Assembly: GCA_017412445.1 (NCBI GenBank)
Contig: JAFPYA010000238.1
Location: forward strand, 1-12,040
Direction of reading: 5' to 3'
DNA length: 12,040 bases
DNA from: Clostridia bacterium
GTDB taxonomy: Bacteria > Bacillota > Clostridia > Christensenellales > Aristaeellaceae
In this document: piece by piece, positions 1 to 6,685 of the stretch
Position numbering within the stretch: position 1 is the stretch's first letter
Layout of the letters: each line of letters begins with the position of its first letter
The notes under the pieces: generated by a model
The model's database searches: none
What the model was told of the DNA's origin: nothing
What the model saw: only the letters and a program-made list of their open reading frames with translations
Translations under genes and position numbers: made by a program

Positions 1-21
1 GCAGCAATCGCAAGCTCCTGT

Positions 22-900
22 TTACTTTAAGCCGTTCACTTTCTTTTGCAGTATCTCCCCTATCTGCGCGCTCCAGTCGGCGGGTTTGTTTATTTCTACA
101 GTTTCAAACGCCTTGGCCGCAGTTTCTACCCACAGCACGCTTTCGTTGTCTGCGTGGACGATATAGCGGTAATTTTGCCTGAAGGCATTGGTCACGGCGG
201 AGCTGACGCGCTTGTTTTTGAGGCCGTTTATGATGCCGTCTGCCTTTATGCCATGGAACGAAAGCAGCTTGACGATTTCGTCGCTCGAAAGGTATCCGGC
301 CGTGTATATCCAGATGTCGAAGCCCATTTCATGCAGCTTCTCCGCGAGCCTGCCCACGTTTAAGCGTATGGACTGGGGCAAGAAGCGGTTCGCGGGATAA
401 GGCAAAGGCGGATCGGCGGGACACACGGCGGCGTCGCAGGTCAGCACCTCGTCGAGGTCGAAGGATACGCACATGTGCCTGTCCGAGCGCTCGGCGGCGG
501 AAACTATCTCCTGCTCGTGCGTCAGGTTCACCAGCTCTATGGGCACCCTTTTCATTCCGAGCCTGCACATGGCCAGCCAGCGATGGTGGCCGTTCAGTAT
601 GCGGTATTCACGGTTTGATAGCCGCTCGACTATCACCGGTTCGGGCAGCAGCGGATTGGTGTGGCGGCGCTGCTGTATTATATGCTGTACGTAATCGCCC
701 ACTATGCCGTAATTCGGCCCGATTTCGGGGTTGCAAAAGTCGTCGTCGGGATTGGGATGCAGCTTGAATGTGCGCGCCTTGCGCTTGAGCTTGCGCATAA
801 GATAACCGACCTTGACCGCGGGCAGGCGGCAGGCGTCCTTTTCCAGATCGCTCAGCACATACTTTTTGTAGTCCGCCGAGTAGAGCTCCTTGTTTGTCAT
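22..900 (-). CDS. ParB/sulfiredoxin-like domain fused to a HAD-like domain, unknown function
   Basis: The 292-residue protein has two recognisable parts. Residues about 55-135 resemble the ParB/Srx-like fold: after a predicted strand (PEPVIVERL) comes ILNGHHRWLAM (102-111), with the G-H-H-R signature at 104-107, which in this superfamily binds nucleotide or phosphate. Residues about 143-270 resemble a HAD-like phosphatase: SFDLDEVL gives the D-x-D of motif I (D148, D150), IYTAGY gives motif II (T200), and IVHADNES (about 247-254) fits motif IV with D251. No signal peptide or membrane segment is seen, so it is probably cytosolic. The ATG at 900 is preferred. A TTG at 918 is also in frame but has no ribosome binding site, while GTGTGG precedes the ATG. 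The gene is divergent from the LacI regulator and has its own promoter. Domain calls rest on motifs only; the combined function, perhaps nucleotide or phosphate chemistry, is unknown. Confidence 0.75.
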   Translation of the reverse strand: MTNKELYSADYKKYVLSDLEKDACRLPAVKVGYLMRKLKRKARTFKLHPNPDDDFCNPEIGPNYGIVGDYVQHIIQQRRHTNPLLPEPVIVERLSNREYRILNGHHRWLAMCRLGMKRVPIELVNLTHEQEIVSAAERSDRHMCVSFDLDEVLTCDAAVCPADPPLPYPANRFLPQSIRLNVGRLAEKLHEMGFDIWIYTAGYLSSDEIVKLLSFHGIKADGIINGLKNKRVSSAVTNAFRQNYRYIVHADNESVLWVETAAKAFETVEINKPADWSAQIGEILQKKVNGLK

Positions 901-938
901 GATTGATACCACACTCAATTTATGATTGATTTAATGCG

Positions 939-967
939 ATTATACAGTAAAGCACCCCTGTTTTCAA
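939..967 (-). promoter_or_regulatory. Sigma-A-type promoter of the ParB-HAD gene
   Basis: Read on the minus strand, TTGAAA (967-962) and a perfect TATAAT (944-939) are separated by exactly 17 bases. Transcription would start near 932, leaving a leader of about 30 bases before the ATG at 900. That supports the ATG over the TTG at 918. The match to the housekeeping consensus is strong, but no transcript evidence is available. Confidence 0.7.
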
Positions 968-977
968 GTGTTTTTGC

Positions 978-1002
978 GGCTTTTGGCGCAAAGCCTGTTT
1001 TT
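978..1002 (+). terminator. Possible intrinsic terminator upstream of the LacI promoter
   Basis: GGCTTT (978-983) and AAAGCC (990-995) form a six-base-pair stem with a six-base loop, followed by TGTTTTT (996-1002). The polarity fits plus-strand transcription, yet no plus-strand gene lies between it and the divergent minus-strand gene. It may insulate the LacI promoter from antisense transcripts of the left gene. The stem is short, so confidence is limited. Confidence 0.35.
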
Positions 1003-1075
1003 AATGCGACTCTCTGAAGGGGCGTTCATGTATTGTTAATATTTTATTAATCCATTCCGAATGTAAAAATCCCTG

Positions 1076-1104
1076 TTGACAAAACCGGATTGCCGCTATA
1101 TAAT
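1076..1104 (+). promoter_or_regulatory. Consensus sigma-A promoter of the LacI-family regulator
   Basis: A perfect TTGACA (1076-1081) and a perfect TATAAT (1099-1104) are separated by 17 bases. The predicted start, about 1111, falls inside the adjacent operator, so a bound repressor would block initiation. The ribosome binding site GGAGG (1127-1131) and GTG start (1140) follow closely, giving a short leader. Confidence 0.85.
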
Positions 1105-1108
1105 TCAA

Positions 1109-1123
1109 ATGTAAACGTTTTCA
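1109..1123 (+). promoter_or_regulatory. LacI-family/cre-type operator O1
   Basis: The 15 bases match the CcpA cre consensus WTGNAANCGNWNNCW at every fixed position and carry the central CG typical of LacI-family operators. The first 14 bases, ATGTAAACGTTTTC, recur exactly at 2150-2163. The site sits four bases after the -10 box and covers the predicted transcription start, as expected for autorepression. CcpA itself could also bind it. Confidence 0.75.
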
Positions 1124-1139
1124 AGTGGAGGACAAACTT

Positions 1140-2132
1140 GTGCAGGCGACTATAACCGAAGTGGCGAAGCTTGCGGGCGTGTCGATTGCGACCGTCTCTC
1201 GCGTGCTGCACGAGTCGAGCTCCGTAAGCGAGGATACAGCCAAGAAGGTGAACATGGCCATAGCCGAGCTCGGCTACGTGCCCAACTCCATCGCACGATC
1301 GCTCAAGGAGCAGTCCTCCTTCACGATAGGCATCACCGCCTCCGACCTCTCCGTCTCCTTCTTTCCCGAAGTCATAAAGCGCGTGGAGGAGGAAATGCTT
1401 CCCCTCGGCTACGCCACAATGGTCTCGAGCACGTTTGACCAGAGCGAAACCGAAAAGCTGGTGCTCGAGCAGATGCTCACCCGCAGGGTGGACGCGCTGC
1501 TTGTAAACTCCACCGCCTCAAACGAAGAAATGCTCTACCGCAGGCAGGTGCCCATCATTTTTTACGACAGGCGCCCCTTAAGCCCGCGTTTTCCCTCGGT
1601 TTATATGGATAAAGCCGGACAGATGAAGCTGGCGCTAAAGCATCTCAGCACCAAGGGTCACAAAAAGATAATGCTTGTCACCGGCGCGCGCTCCCTGAAC
1701 AGCAACATAGACCGCTATGTCGGCTTCAGGCAGTTCATAGCCGAAACCGACAGCCCCGCCGAAAACTTTGAATACCGCTTTGGCAGGTTCACATACGAGG
1801 ACGGCATAAAGGCTATAGAGGACATAGTAAAAATGCCCGCCGACGTGCGCCCCACCGCCGTGGTCACCGGCAGCATAGCCATAACCGCCGGTCTTATTGC
1901 GGGCTGCAGCAAATACGGCTTGCAGGTTCCGGGCGACCTTGCGATAGTCTCCTCCGGCAACTTCATGTACTTCCCTATCTACGGCTACCGGCTCACTTAC
2001 CTCGACGACAGGATAGACGTGCTCTCCCGCGAGCTAGTGCGGCTTCTCAAGTGCTGCTTTGAGCACGAAAAGGTGCCGCAGAATTACGAATACAAAATCG
2101 AACCTCTGCTTTGCGAGGGCAACACCACCTGA
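1140..2132 (+). CDS. LacI/GalR-family transcriptional regulator of the carbohydrate operon
   Basis: This 330-residue DNA-binding repressor has the full family architecture. A helix-turn-helix occupies residues 4-26 (ITEVAKLAGVSIATVSRVL), and the hinge region around 46-57 (GYVPNSIARSLK) is the part that reads the central CG of the operator. A periplasmic-binding-protein-like effector domain runs from about 60 to 325, including the family's HLxxxGHxxI pattern (LKHLSTKGHKKIML). The GTG at 1140 is chosen because GGAGG at 1127-1131 lies eight bases upstream and the protein then begins with the usual short lead into the helix-turn-helix. A start at 1125 would overlap the ribosome binding site. Operators in front of this gene and of the aldolase gene argue that it controls itself and the downstream operon. 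The inducer is unknown, presumably a sugar or sugar acid released from the imported substrate. Confidence 0.93.
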   Translation: MQATITEVAKLAGVSIATVSRVLHESSSVSEDTAKKVNMAIAELGYVPNSIARSLKEQSSFTIGITASDLSVSFFPEVIKRVEEEMLPLGYATMVSSTFDQSETEKLVLEQMLTRRVDALLVNSTASNEEMLYRRQVPIIFYDRRPLSPRFPSVYMDKAGQMKLALKHLSTKGHKKIMLVTGARSLNSNIDRYVGFRQFIAETDSPAENFEYRFGRFTYEDGIKAIEDIVKMPADVRPTAVVTGSIAITAGLIAGCSKYGLQVPGDLAIVSSGNFMYFPIYGYRLTYLDDRIDVLSRELVRLLKCCFEHEKVPQNYEYKIEPLLCEGNTT

Positions 2133-2139
2133 AGTTTTT

Positions 2140-2145
2140 TATAAG
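2140..2145 (+). promoter_or_regulatory. Possible -10 box for the aldolase/transport operon
   Basis: TATAAG ends four bases before operator O2, the same spacing as the LacI promoter's -10 box has to O1. No convincing -35 hexamer lies 16-18 bases upstream (GGGCAA at the 17-base position). The promoter may therefore be weak, dependent on an activator, or supplemented by read-through from the regulator gene, after which no good terminator is seen. Confidence 0.4.
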
Positions 2146-2149
2146 ATTC

Positions 2150-2164
2150 ATGTAAACGTTTTCT
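2150..2164 (+). promoter_or_regulatory. LacI-family/cre-type operator O2 in front of the operon
   Basis: ATGTAAACGTTTTC plus a final T again matches the cre consensus WTGNAANCGNWNNCW and repeats 14 bases of O1 exactly. It lies between the regulator's stop codon and the ribosome binding site of the aldolase gene. This is the direct sequence link between regulator and operon; carbon catabolite control by CcpA at the same site is also possible. Confidence 0.75.
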
Positions 2165-2190
2165 TAAATCTGAGACAGGAGTGAAAGCAT

Positions 2191-3111
2191 ATGAACGGCA
2201 AGCCTACCTGCAGCCTCTACCCTACGATCGTGACCCCTTTTTTTGAGGACGGACGCATAGATTACGAAAGCCTCTCAAGGCTGGTCGCGCTGTTTGCCCG
2301 CGCAGGGCTCGACGGAGTGTTCGCGGTATGTCAGAGCAGCGAGATGTTCTTTCTCGACGACGAGGAAAAGCTTGAATTGGCCGCTTTCACGTTGAACGAA
2401 TGCCGAAAGCACGGCTTAAAGTGTGTGGTATCCGGCCACACGCAGGACGCGCTCGACGACCAGATAAAGTATCTTAAGCGCCTCGAAGCGCTTAAGGCCG
2501 ACGCAATCATACTTGTAAACAACCGCCTGGCCGCCAAAAACGAGGGGGAAGACAGGCTGCTCAGCCGCCTGAACGCGATACTTGACGCGCTCAAGCCCGA
2601 CACGCGCCTTGGCGTATACGAATGCCCCTACCCCTACAAGCGTACGATAAGCGACGAATTGCTTGACGCAATGCTTAAGGACGGCCGCTTCGACTTTGTG
2701 AAGGACACCTGCTGCCACTCCGAAATGATAAGGCACAGGCTTTCAAAGCTTGCGGGCAGCAATATTGCCCTGTACAACGCCAACTCCGCTACTCTCTACG
2801 AAAGCATACGTGACGGCGCAAGGGGCTACAGCGGCATAATGCTGAACATAATGCCCGAGGTATTCGTCAGGTTTGCCCAAAGCGTTGCAGGCGGAGATGC
2901 ATCAAAGGCGCAGCTGCTTTCCGACTACATCGCCGTGACCAGCGTGATTGAATACCAGAATTATCCCGCAAACGCCAAGTACATTCTTACCAGGCGCGGC
3001 ATATTTTCCAATGCCATTACGCGCAACGGCAAGCCCCCGCTCACTGAATCTCAGATAAAAGAAGTCGACGCGTTCATGGCGATGAACAAGCTTATGCTAA
3101 GCAAGCTCTGA
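2191..3111 (+). CDS. DapA/NanA-family (class I, Schiff-base) aldolase or dehydratase
   Basis: This 306-residue TIM-barrel protein is of normal length for the dihydrodipicolinate synthase/N-acetylneuraminate lyase superfamily, whose members use a lysine Schiff base to cleave or condense 2-keto acids. The predicted lysine is K171 (FDFVKDT), and the catalytic tyrosine is Y143 (GVYECP). Their separation of 28 residues equals Y133-K161 in E. coli DapA. The usual GTTGE loop that binds the keto-acid carboxylate is replaced by CQSSE (47-51), so lysine biosynthesis is unlikely. AGGAG at 2177-2181 precedes the ATG. The operon context points to catabolism of a 2-keto-3-deoxy sugar acid or related compound. 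N-acetylneuraminate lyase activity cannot be excluded, but the exact substrate is not determinable here. Confidence 0.85.
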   Translation: MNGKPTCSLYPTIVTPFFEDGRIDYESLSRLVALFARAGLDGVFAVCQSSEMFFLDDEEKLELAAFTLNECRKHGLKCVVSGHTQDALDDQIKYLKRLEALKADAIILVNNRLAAKNEGEDRLLSRLNAILDALKPDTRLGVYECPYPYKRTISDELLDAMLKDGRFDFVKDTCCHSEMIRHRLSKLAGSNIALYNANSATLYESIRDGARGYSGIMLNIMPEVFVRFAQSVAGGDASKAQLLSDYIAVTSVIEYQNYPANAKYILTRRGIFSNAITRNGKPPLTESQIKEVDAFMAMNKLMLSKL

Positions 3112-3132
3112 TACACACGGAGGTAGCCGCTG

Positions 3133-4083
3133 ATGCTTATAATACAAAAATCCGAAGGTAGAGCGGGCGTAAAACCGCCTCTGAACAAGAGGTTTAACCG
3201 TATATGGCAATACCGGCATCTGTACCTTATGCTGATTGCGCCGCTTGCCTACTATCTGATATTCTGCTACTGGCCCATGTACGGCCTGCAGATCGGCTTT
3301 AAAAAGTACGGCATAAATACCGGCATACTCGGCAGTCCGTGGGTGGGCTTCAAGTACTTTGAGGAATATCTGGGCGAAGCGTATTTCTGGAAGGTCGTAA
3401 GGAACACGTTCCTCCTGAACATATACAGCCTCATATTCTCCTTCCCCATGCCTATAATACTGGCGCTTTTGCTCAACGAAGTGCGCTCCTCCTTTTACAA
3501 AAAGCTGGTGCAGAGCATAAGCTACCTGCCCCACTTCATGTCCACGGTGGTCGTGTGCGGCTTCGTAATCAACTTTCTGGCAAACAGCGGCCCCGTGAAC
3601 GCCGTGCTCGACAAGCTGCTGGGGCACAAGGTTCAGTTCCTGATGGAGGCCAGGTACTTCAGGACCATATACATAGTCTCCGGCATCTGGCAGAACATAG
3701 GCTGGAACTCCATAATCTACTTTGCCGCCATCTCGGGCGTTGACGGTCAGCTCTACGAGGCCGCCATAATGGACGGCGCGGGGCGTTTCCGTCAGGTGTG
3801 GCACATAACCATACCCGCCATTATGCCCACGGTGACCATAATGCTTATACTCGCAATCGGCGGCCTGCTGAACGTGGGGTACGAAAAGATAATACTGCTC
3901 TACAACGGCTCCACCTACGAGACCGCGGACGTGATTTCGTCCTACGTTTACAGAAAGGGCATACTTGGCGCTGACTACAGCTACTCCACCGCGGTGGGCG
4001 TGTTCCAGAGCGTAATAGGCATGATATTCATCTGGAGCGCCAACAAATTCAGCTCGCTCGTGGGCGAAAACAGCCTTTGGTAA
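3133..4083 (+). CDS. ABC sugar transporter permease, LplB type
   Basis: This 316-residue inner-membrane protein of the binding-protein-dependent transport family shows about six hydrophobic segments: near 29-50, 92-114, 132-152, 178-200, 232-250 and 286-302. The cytoplasmic EAA loop that contacts the ATPase is clear at 208-231 (YEAAIMDGAG, then IPAIMP). The N-terminal pattern, with a short basic tail and then LMLIAPLAYYLIFCYWPMYG, is characteristic of LplB-type permeases, which pair with YtcP-type partners and large solute-binding proteins for oligosaccharides. GGAGG at 3119-3123 lies nine bases before the ATG, 21 bases after the aldolase stop, consistent with one operon. No ATPase gene is present; these systems commonly share an MsmK-like ATPase encoded elsewhere. 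Isoleucine codons are mostly ATA. Confidence 0.93.
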   Translation: MLIIQKSEGRAGVKPPLNKRFNRIWQYRHLYLMLIAPLAYYLIFCYWPMYGLQIGFKKYGINTGILGSPWVGFKYFEEYLGEAYFWKVVRNTFLLNIYSLIFSFPMPIILALLLNEVRSSFYKKLVQSISYLPHFMSTVVVCGFVINFLANSGPVNAVLDKLLGHKVQFLMEARYFRTIYIVSGIWQNIGWNSIIYFAAISGVDGQLYEAAIMDGAGRFRQVWHITIPAIMPTVTIMLILAIGGLLNVGYEKIILLYNGSTYETADVISSYVYRKGILGADYSYSTAVGVFQSVIGMIFIWSANKFSSLVGENSLW

Positions 4084-4099
4084 GAAAGGAGGAACGCGC

Positions 4100-5017
4100 A
4101 TGATGAAGCTCAAGGTCAAAAACAGCTCCGGCCTCACCCGCATAGGCGAGGGCAAGGGTTCAAAGGTGTTTGACGTATTCAACGTGATACTGATGTTCCT
4201 CTTTTTGCTGGTGACGCTCTATCCGTTCTGGTACGCGATAATCATATCCCTTTCGGACGGCAAGGCGGTCATGGCAAACCGCGTGAGCATTGTGCCTATA
4301 GACATGACCTTCGCCACATACAAGGTGGTGCTCAGAGACCCGAGCATAGTCACAGGTTTCAGAAACACCATTATATACACGGTCGTGGGCACGCTGATCA
4401 ATCTTGCCGCCTCCTCGCTGTGCGCCTATCCCCTGTCCCGCTCTCAGTTGCCGGGGCGCGGCATCATAATGAAGCTCATCGTGTTTACCATGTTCTTTTC
4501 CGGCGGCATGATACCCACCTACCTCGTGGTGAACAGTCTGGGCATAATAGACAGCATCTGGGCAATAGTGCTGCCCGGCGCGATCTCCACCTACAACATG
4601 ATAGTCATGCGCACGTTCTTTATGGGCATTCCGGAATCCCTGCACGAGGCAGCCTGCCTTGACGGCGCAAGCGAGGTGCAGATACTGGTCAGGGTGGTGT
4701 TGCCCCTGAGCAAGGCGATACTTGCCACGATGCTCCTGTTCTACGGCGTAGGCCACTGGAACAGCTACATGAACGCGCTGTTGTATTTGAACAAAAAGGA
4801 CCTGTTCCCCCTGCAGAGCATACTGCGCAACATGGTCGTGGACGGCCAGCTTTCCGAAGCGCAGACGCAGGTGGGCGGCGGCAGCAGCTTCCAGGTGGTG
4901 GAAACCACGATGAAGTACGCCGTGATAGTGGTCTCGACCCTGCCCATAGTGCTCATATACCCCTTCGTGCAAAAATACTTTGTCAAGGGCGTAATGATAG
5001 GCTCGGTCAAGGGATAA
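4100..5017 (+). CDS. ABC sugar transporter permease, YtcP type
   Basis: This 305-residue membrane protein is the second permease of the importer. Hydrophobic segments lie near 27-50, 88-112, 122-146, 153-175, 203-220 and 273-292. The motif SGGMIPTYLVV (134-144) is typical of YtcP-like permeases, and the EAA loop is at 181-203 (LHEAACLDGA, then LPLS). A strong AAAGGAGG at 4085-4092 precedes the ATG. A second ATG directly follows, so the true start could be three bases later. The gene starts 16 bases after the previous stop and would form a heterodimeric channel with that protein. The C-terminal FVKGVMIGSVKG ending is typical for the family. Confidence in the transport role is high; the substrate is not encoded here. 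Confidence 0.93.
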   Translation: MMKLKVKNSSGLTRIGEGKGSKVFDVFNVILMFLFLLVTLYPFWYAIIISLSDGKAVMANRVSIVPIDMTFATYKVVLRDPSIVTGFRNTIIYTVVGTLINLAASSLCAYPLSRSQLPGRGIIMKLIVFTMFFSGGMIPTYLVVNSLGIIDSIWAIVLPGAISTYNMIVMRTFFMGIPESLHEAACLDGASEVQILVRVVLPLSKAILATMLLFYGVGHWNSYMNALLYLNKKDLFPLQSILRNMVVDGQLSEAQTQVGGGSSFQVVETTMKYAVIVVSTLPIVLIYPFVQKYFVKGVMIGSVKG

Positions 5018-5044
5018 CGATTATATATCCGTCAGGCGGACGCG

Positions 5045-5059
5045 CGCAATATGATTGCG
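5045..5059 (+). repeat. Small intergenic inverted repeat before the binding-protein gene
   Basis: CGCAAT (5045-5050) and ATTGCG (5054-5059) form a perfect six-base-pair stem around an ATG triloop, in the 87-base gap between the second permease and the binding-protein gene. It could be a processing or stability hairpin, or chance. There is no T-run, so it is not a terminator. Confidence 0.3.
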
Positions 5060-5104
5060 TCGACCTGTCGGGCGGGTGTGTATAATATTAAGGAGGGTAA
5101 AACC

Positions 5105-6613
5105 ATGAAAAAGATCCTCGCATTGCTTCTGGCGCTCACAATGATGCTCGCGCTCGTCTCCGCCGTGGCGGAAGAGAGCGAGTACAAAATCACCGATGAG
5201 CCCGTAACTCTCGTGCTCATCCGCTCCGACAACGCGAACCAGCCCATGCAGCTGGGCAACGAAGTGCTGACCAAGATCGAAGAGCTCACCGGCGTGAAGC
5301 TCGAGATACAGGCCATCGCGGGCAGCGACTGGAACACCAAGACCGAAATGGCCATCGCTTCCGGCGCCGACTACGACATCATGTACGACTGCTACTACGT
5401 ATCCAACTACGCCGGTCAGGGCGCATATCTCGATGTGAGCCAGTACTGGGATGAAATGCCCCACATCAAGGCTCTGTTTGAGCAGTATCCCGACCTGAAC
5501 AAGCTCTACATCGACGGCGCGCTGTATCAGATCCCCGTGCTCGGCCGCTATGTAAACCGCTTCGGCCGCAGCCCTCAGATACGCGTTGATCTCGTTGAGG
5601 AGACCGGTCTGGGCATGCCCGAAACCTACGACGAGCTGCTTGAGGTGCTCAAGGCCATCAAGGAGAACCATCCCGAGATGTACCCCATCGGCAACCGCAA
5701 CGGCACCACCAACCTGATGGTATGCTACGCTTACTCCTTCGGCACCGGCTTTGAGAGCAGCGGCGTATACTGGGAGCCCGAAGCCAACGAATACCGCTTT
5801 GGCCCCATGAGCGAGGAATTCATGACCATGCTGCAGTGGTTCGCCGACGCATACGAGGCGGGCGTGCTCGATCCCGACTACGCCGTGACCACCTCCACCG
5901 CCTGGCAGCAGAACATGTCCTCCGGCTACAACTGCTTCTTCTACGACAACCCCACCTTCGCCAGCAACTATAACCTCGTGCTCGCAACCACCGACGCTTC
6001 CGCCAAGTTTGCTCCCCTGCCCGTGCCCGCCTCCGGCGACACCCAGCGCGGCCTGTACTACAGCAAGCACGACATGGCGGCCACAGTCATCAACGCCAAG
6101 ACCAAGTATCCCGAGGTCTGCTGCCGCTTCATGGACTTCCTCTACAGCGATTTCGGCTGCGACCTGAGCTGCTTCGGCATCGAAGGCCTGACCTTTGAGT
6201 ACGATGAGAACGGCACTCCCGTGATCAAGGAAGACGCCATCGCCGAGTACATGACCGCTTCCGACCCCATGCGCGCGTTCTTCGGCAAGTACAGCCTCGC
6301 CAAGCTGGGCATCGCCCGCTACATCGACGAGCATGACCAGGATCCCTTCCTCACCGAGGAATCCACCGAGTGGTACAAGACCTGGGGCGAGTGGGAATTC
6401 ATGGACGAGCCCGTTATGAATCCCTCCTTCACCACAGCCGAGAGCGAAGAGCTGGCTGACCTCATCACCAAGATAAGCACCACTCTCGAAATGGAATACG
6501 ACGCCTTCATCACAGGCAAGCGCCCCATCTCCGAGTGGACTCAGGTACAGGACAGCATCCGCGCCGACGCTGAGCGCGTCTGCGAGATCTACAACACCGC
6601 AGCTGCCCGCTAA
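5105..6613 (+). CDS. Extracellular solute-binding protein of the ABC sugar importer (non-lipoprotein signal)
   Basis: This 502-residue protein is the substrate receptor for the two preceding permeases and has the usual length for LplA/YtcQ-type binding proteins. A Sec signal peptide is clear: MKK, a leucine/alanine-rich core to about residue 19, then AVA before EES, predicting cleavage after A22. There is no lipobox cysteine, unusual for a Gram-positive binding protein. The mature part begins with a strand typical of the fold (EPVTLVLIRSDN) and contains family-like features such as GADYDIMYDCYY and the aromatic-rich segment QWFADAYEAGVLDPDY. GGAGGG at 5092-5097 supports the ATG at 5105; an upstream in-frame ATG at 5051 has no ribosome binding site. 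Isoleucine is almost always ATC, unlike the neighbouring permeases, suggesting selection for high expression. The ligand is presumably an oligosaccharide. Confidence 0.92.
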   Translation: MKKILALLLALTMMLALVSAVAEESEYKITDEPVTLVLIRSDNANQPMQLGNEVLTKIEELTGVKLEIQAIAGSDWNTKTEMAIASGADYDIMYDCYYVSNYAGQGAYLDVSQYWDEMPHIKALFEQYPDLNKLYIDGALYQIPVLGRYVNRFGRSPQIRVDLVEETGLGMPETYDELLEVLKAIKENHPEMYPIGNRNGTTNLMVCYAYSFGTGFESSGVYWEPEANEYRFGPMSEEFMTMLQWFADAYEAGVLDPDYAVTTSTAWQQNMSSGYNCFFYDNPTFASNYNLVLATTDASAKFAPLPVPASGDTQRGLYYSKHDMAATVINAKTKYPEVCCRFMDFLYSDFGCDLSCFGIEGLTFEYDENGTPVIKEDAIAEYMTASDPMRAFFGKYSLAKLGIARYIDEHDQDPFLTEESTEWYKTWGEWEFMDEPVMNPSFTTAESEELADLITKISTTLEMEYDAFITGKRPISEWTQVQDSIRADAERVCEIYNTAAAR

Positions 6614-6630
6614 TACGGCTTTATAACACC

Positions 6631-6661
6631 GGGACTCATTCGCCTGAAGCGGATGAGTCCC
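6631..6661 (+). promoter_or_regulatory. Strong intercistronic stem-loop after the binding-protein gene
   Basis: GGGACTCAT (6631-6639) pairs with ATGAGTCCC (6653-6661). A T-G pair and three further pairs extend the stem to 13 base pairs around a five-base loop (CTGAA). No T-run follows, so it does not look like a complete intrinsic terminator. It lies 17 bases after the binding-protein stop and 24 bases before the next start. Hairpins in this position are known in sugar ABC operons to protect the upstream message and leave downstream genes less expressed; that role here is inferred. Confidence 0.6.
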
Positions 6662-6685
6662 TTGACGCTTGAAAGGGAAAACGGC

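Noticed and set aside
3097..4182. A 361-codon open frame antisense to the first permease
   Set aside because: Lies opposite a clear LplB-type permease; composition (H, Y, V, A-rich) is that of a complement shadow.
5081..5086. TATAAT just upstream of the binding-protein gene as an internal promoter
   Set aside because: No -35 at a normal distance (TTGCGT would need a 20-base spacer), and the transcription start would fall on the ribosome binding site, truncating it.
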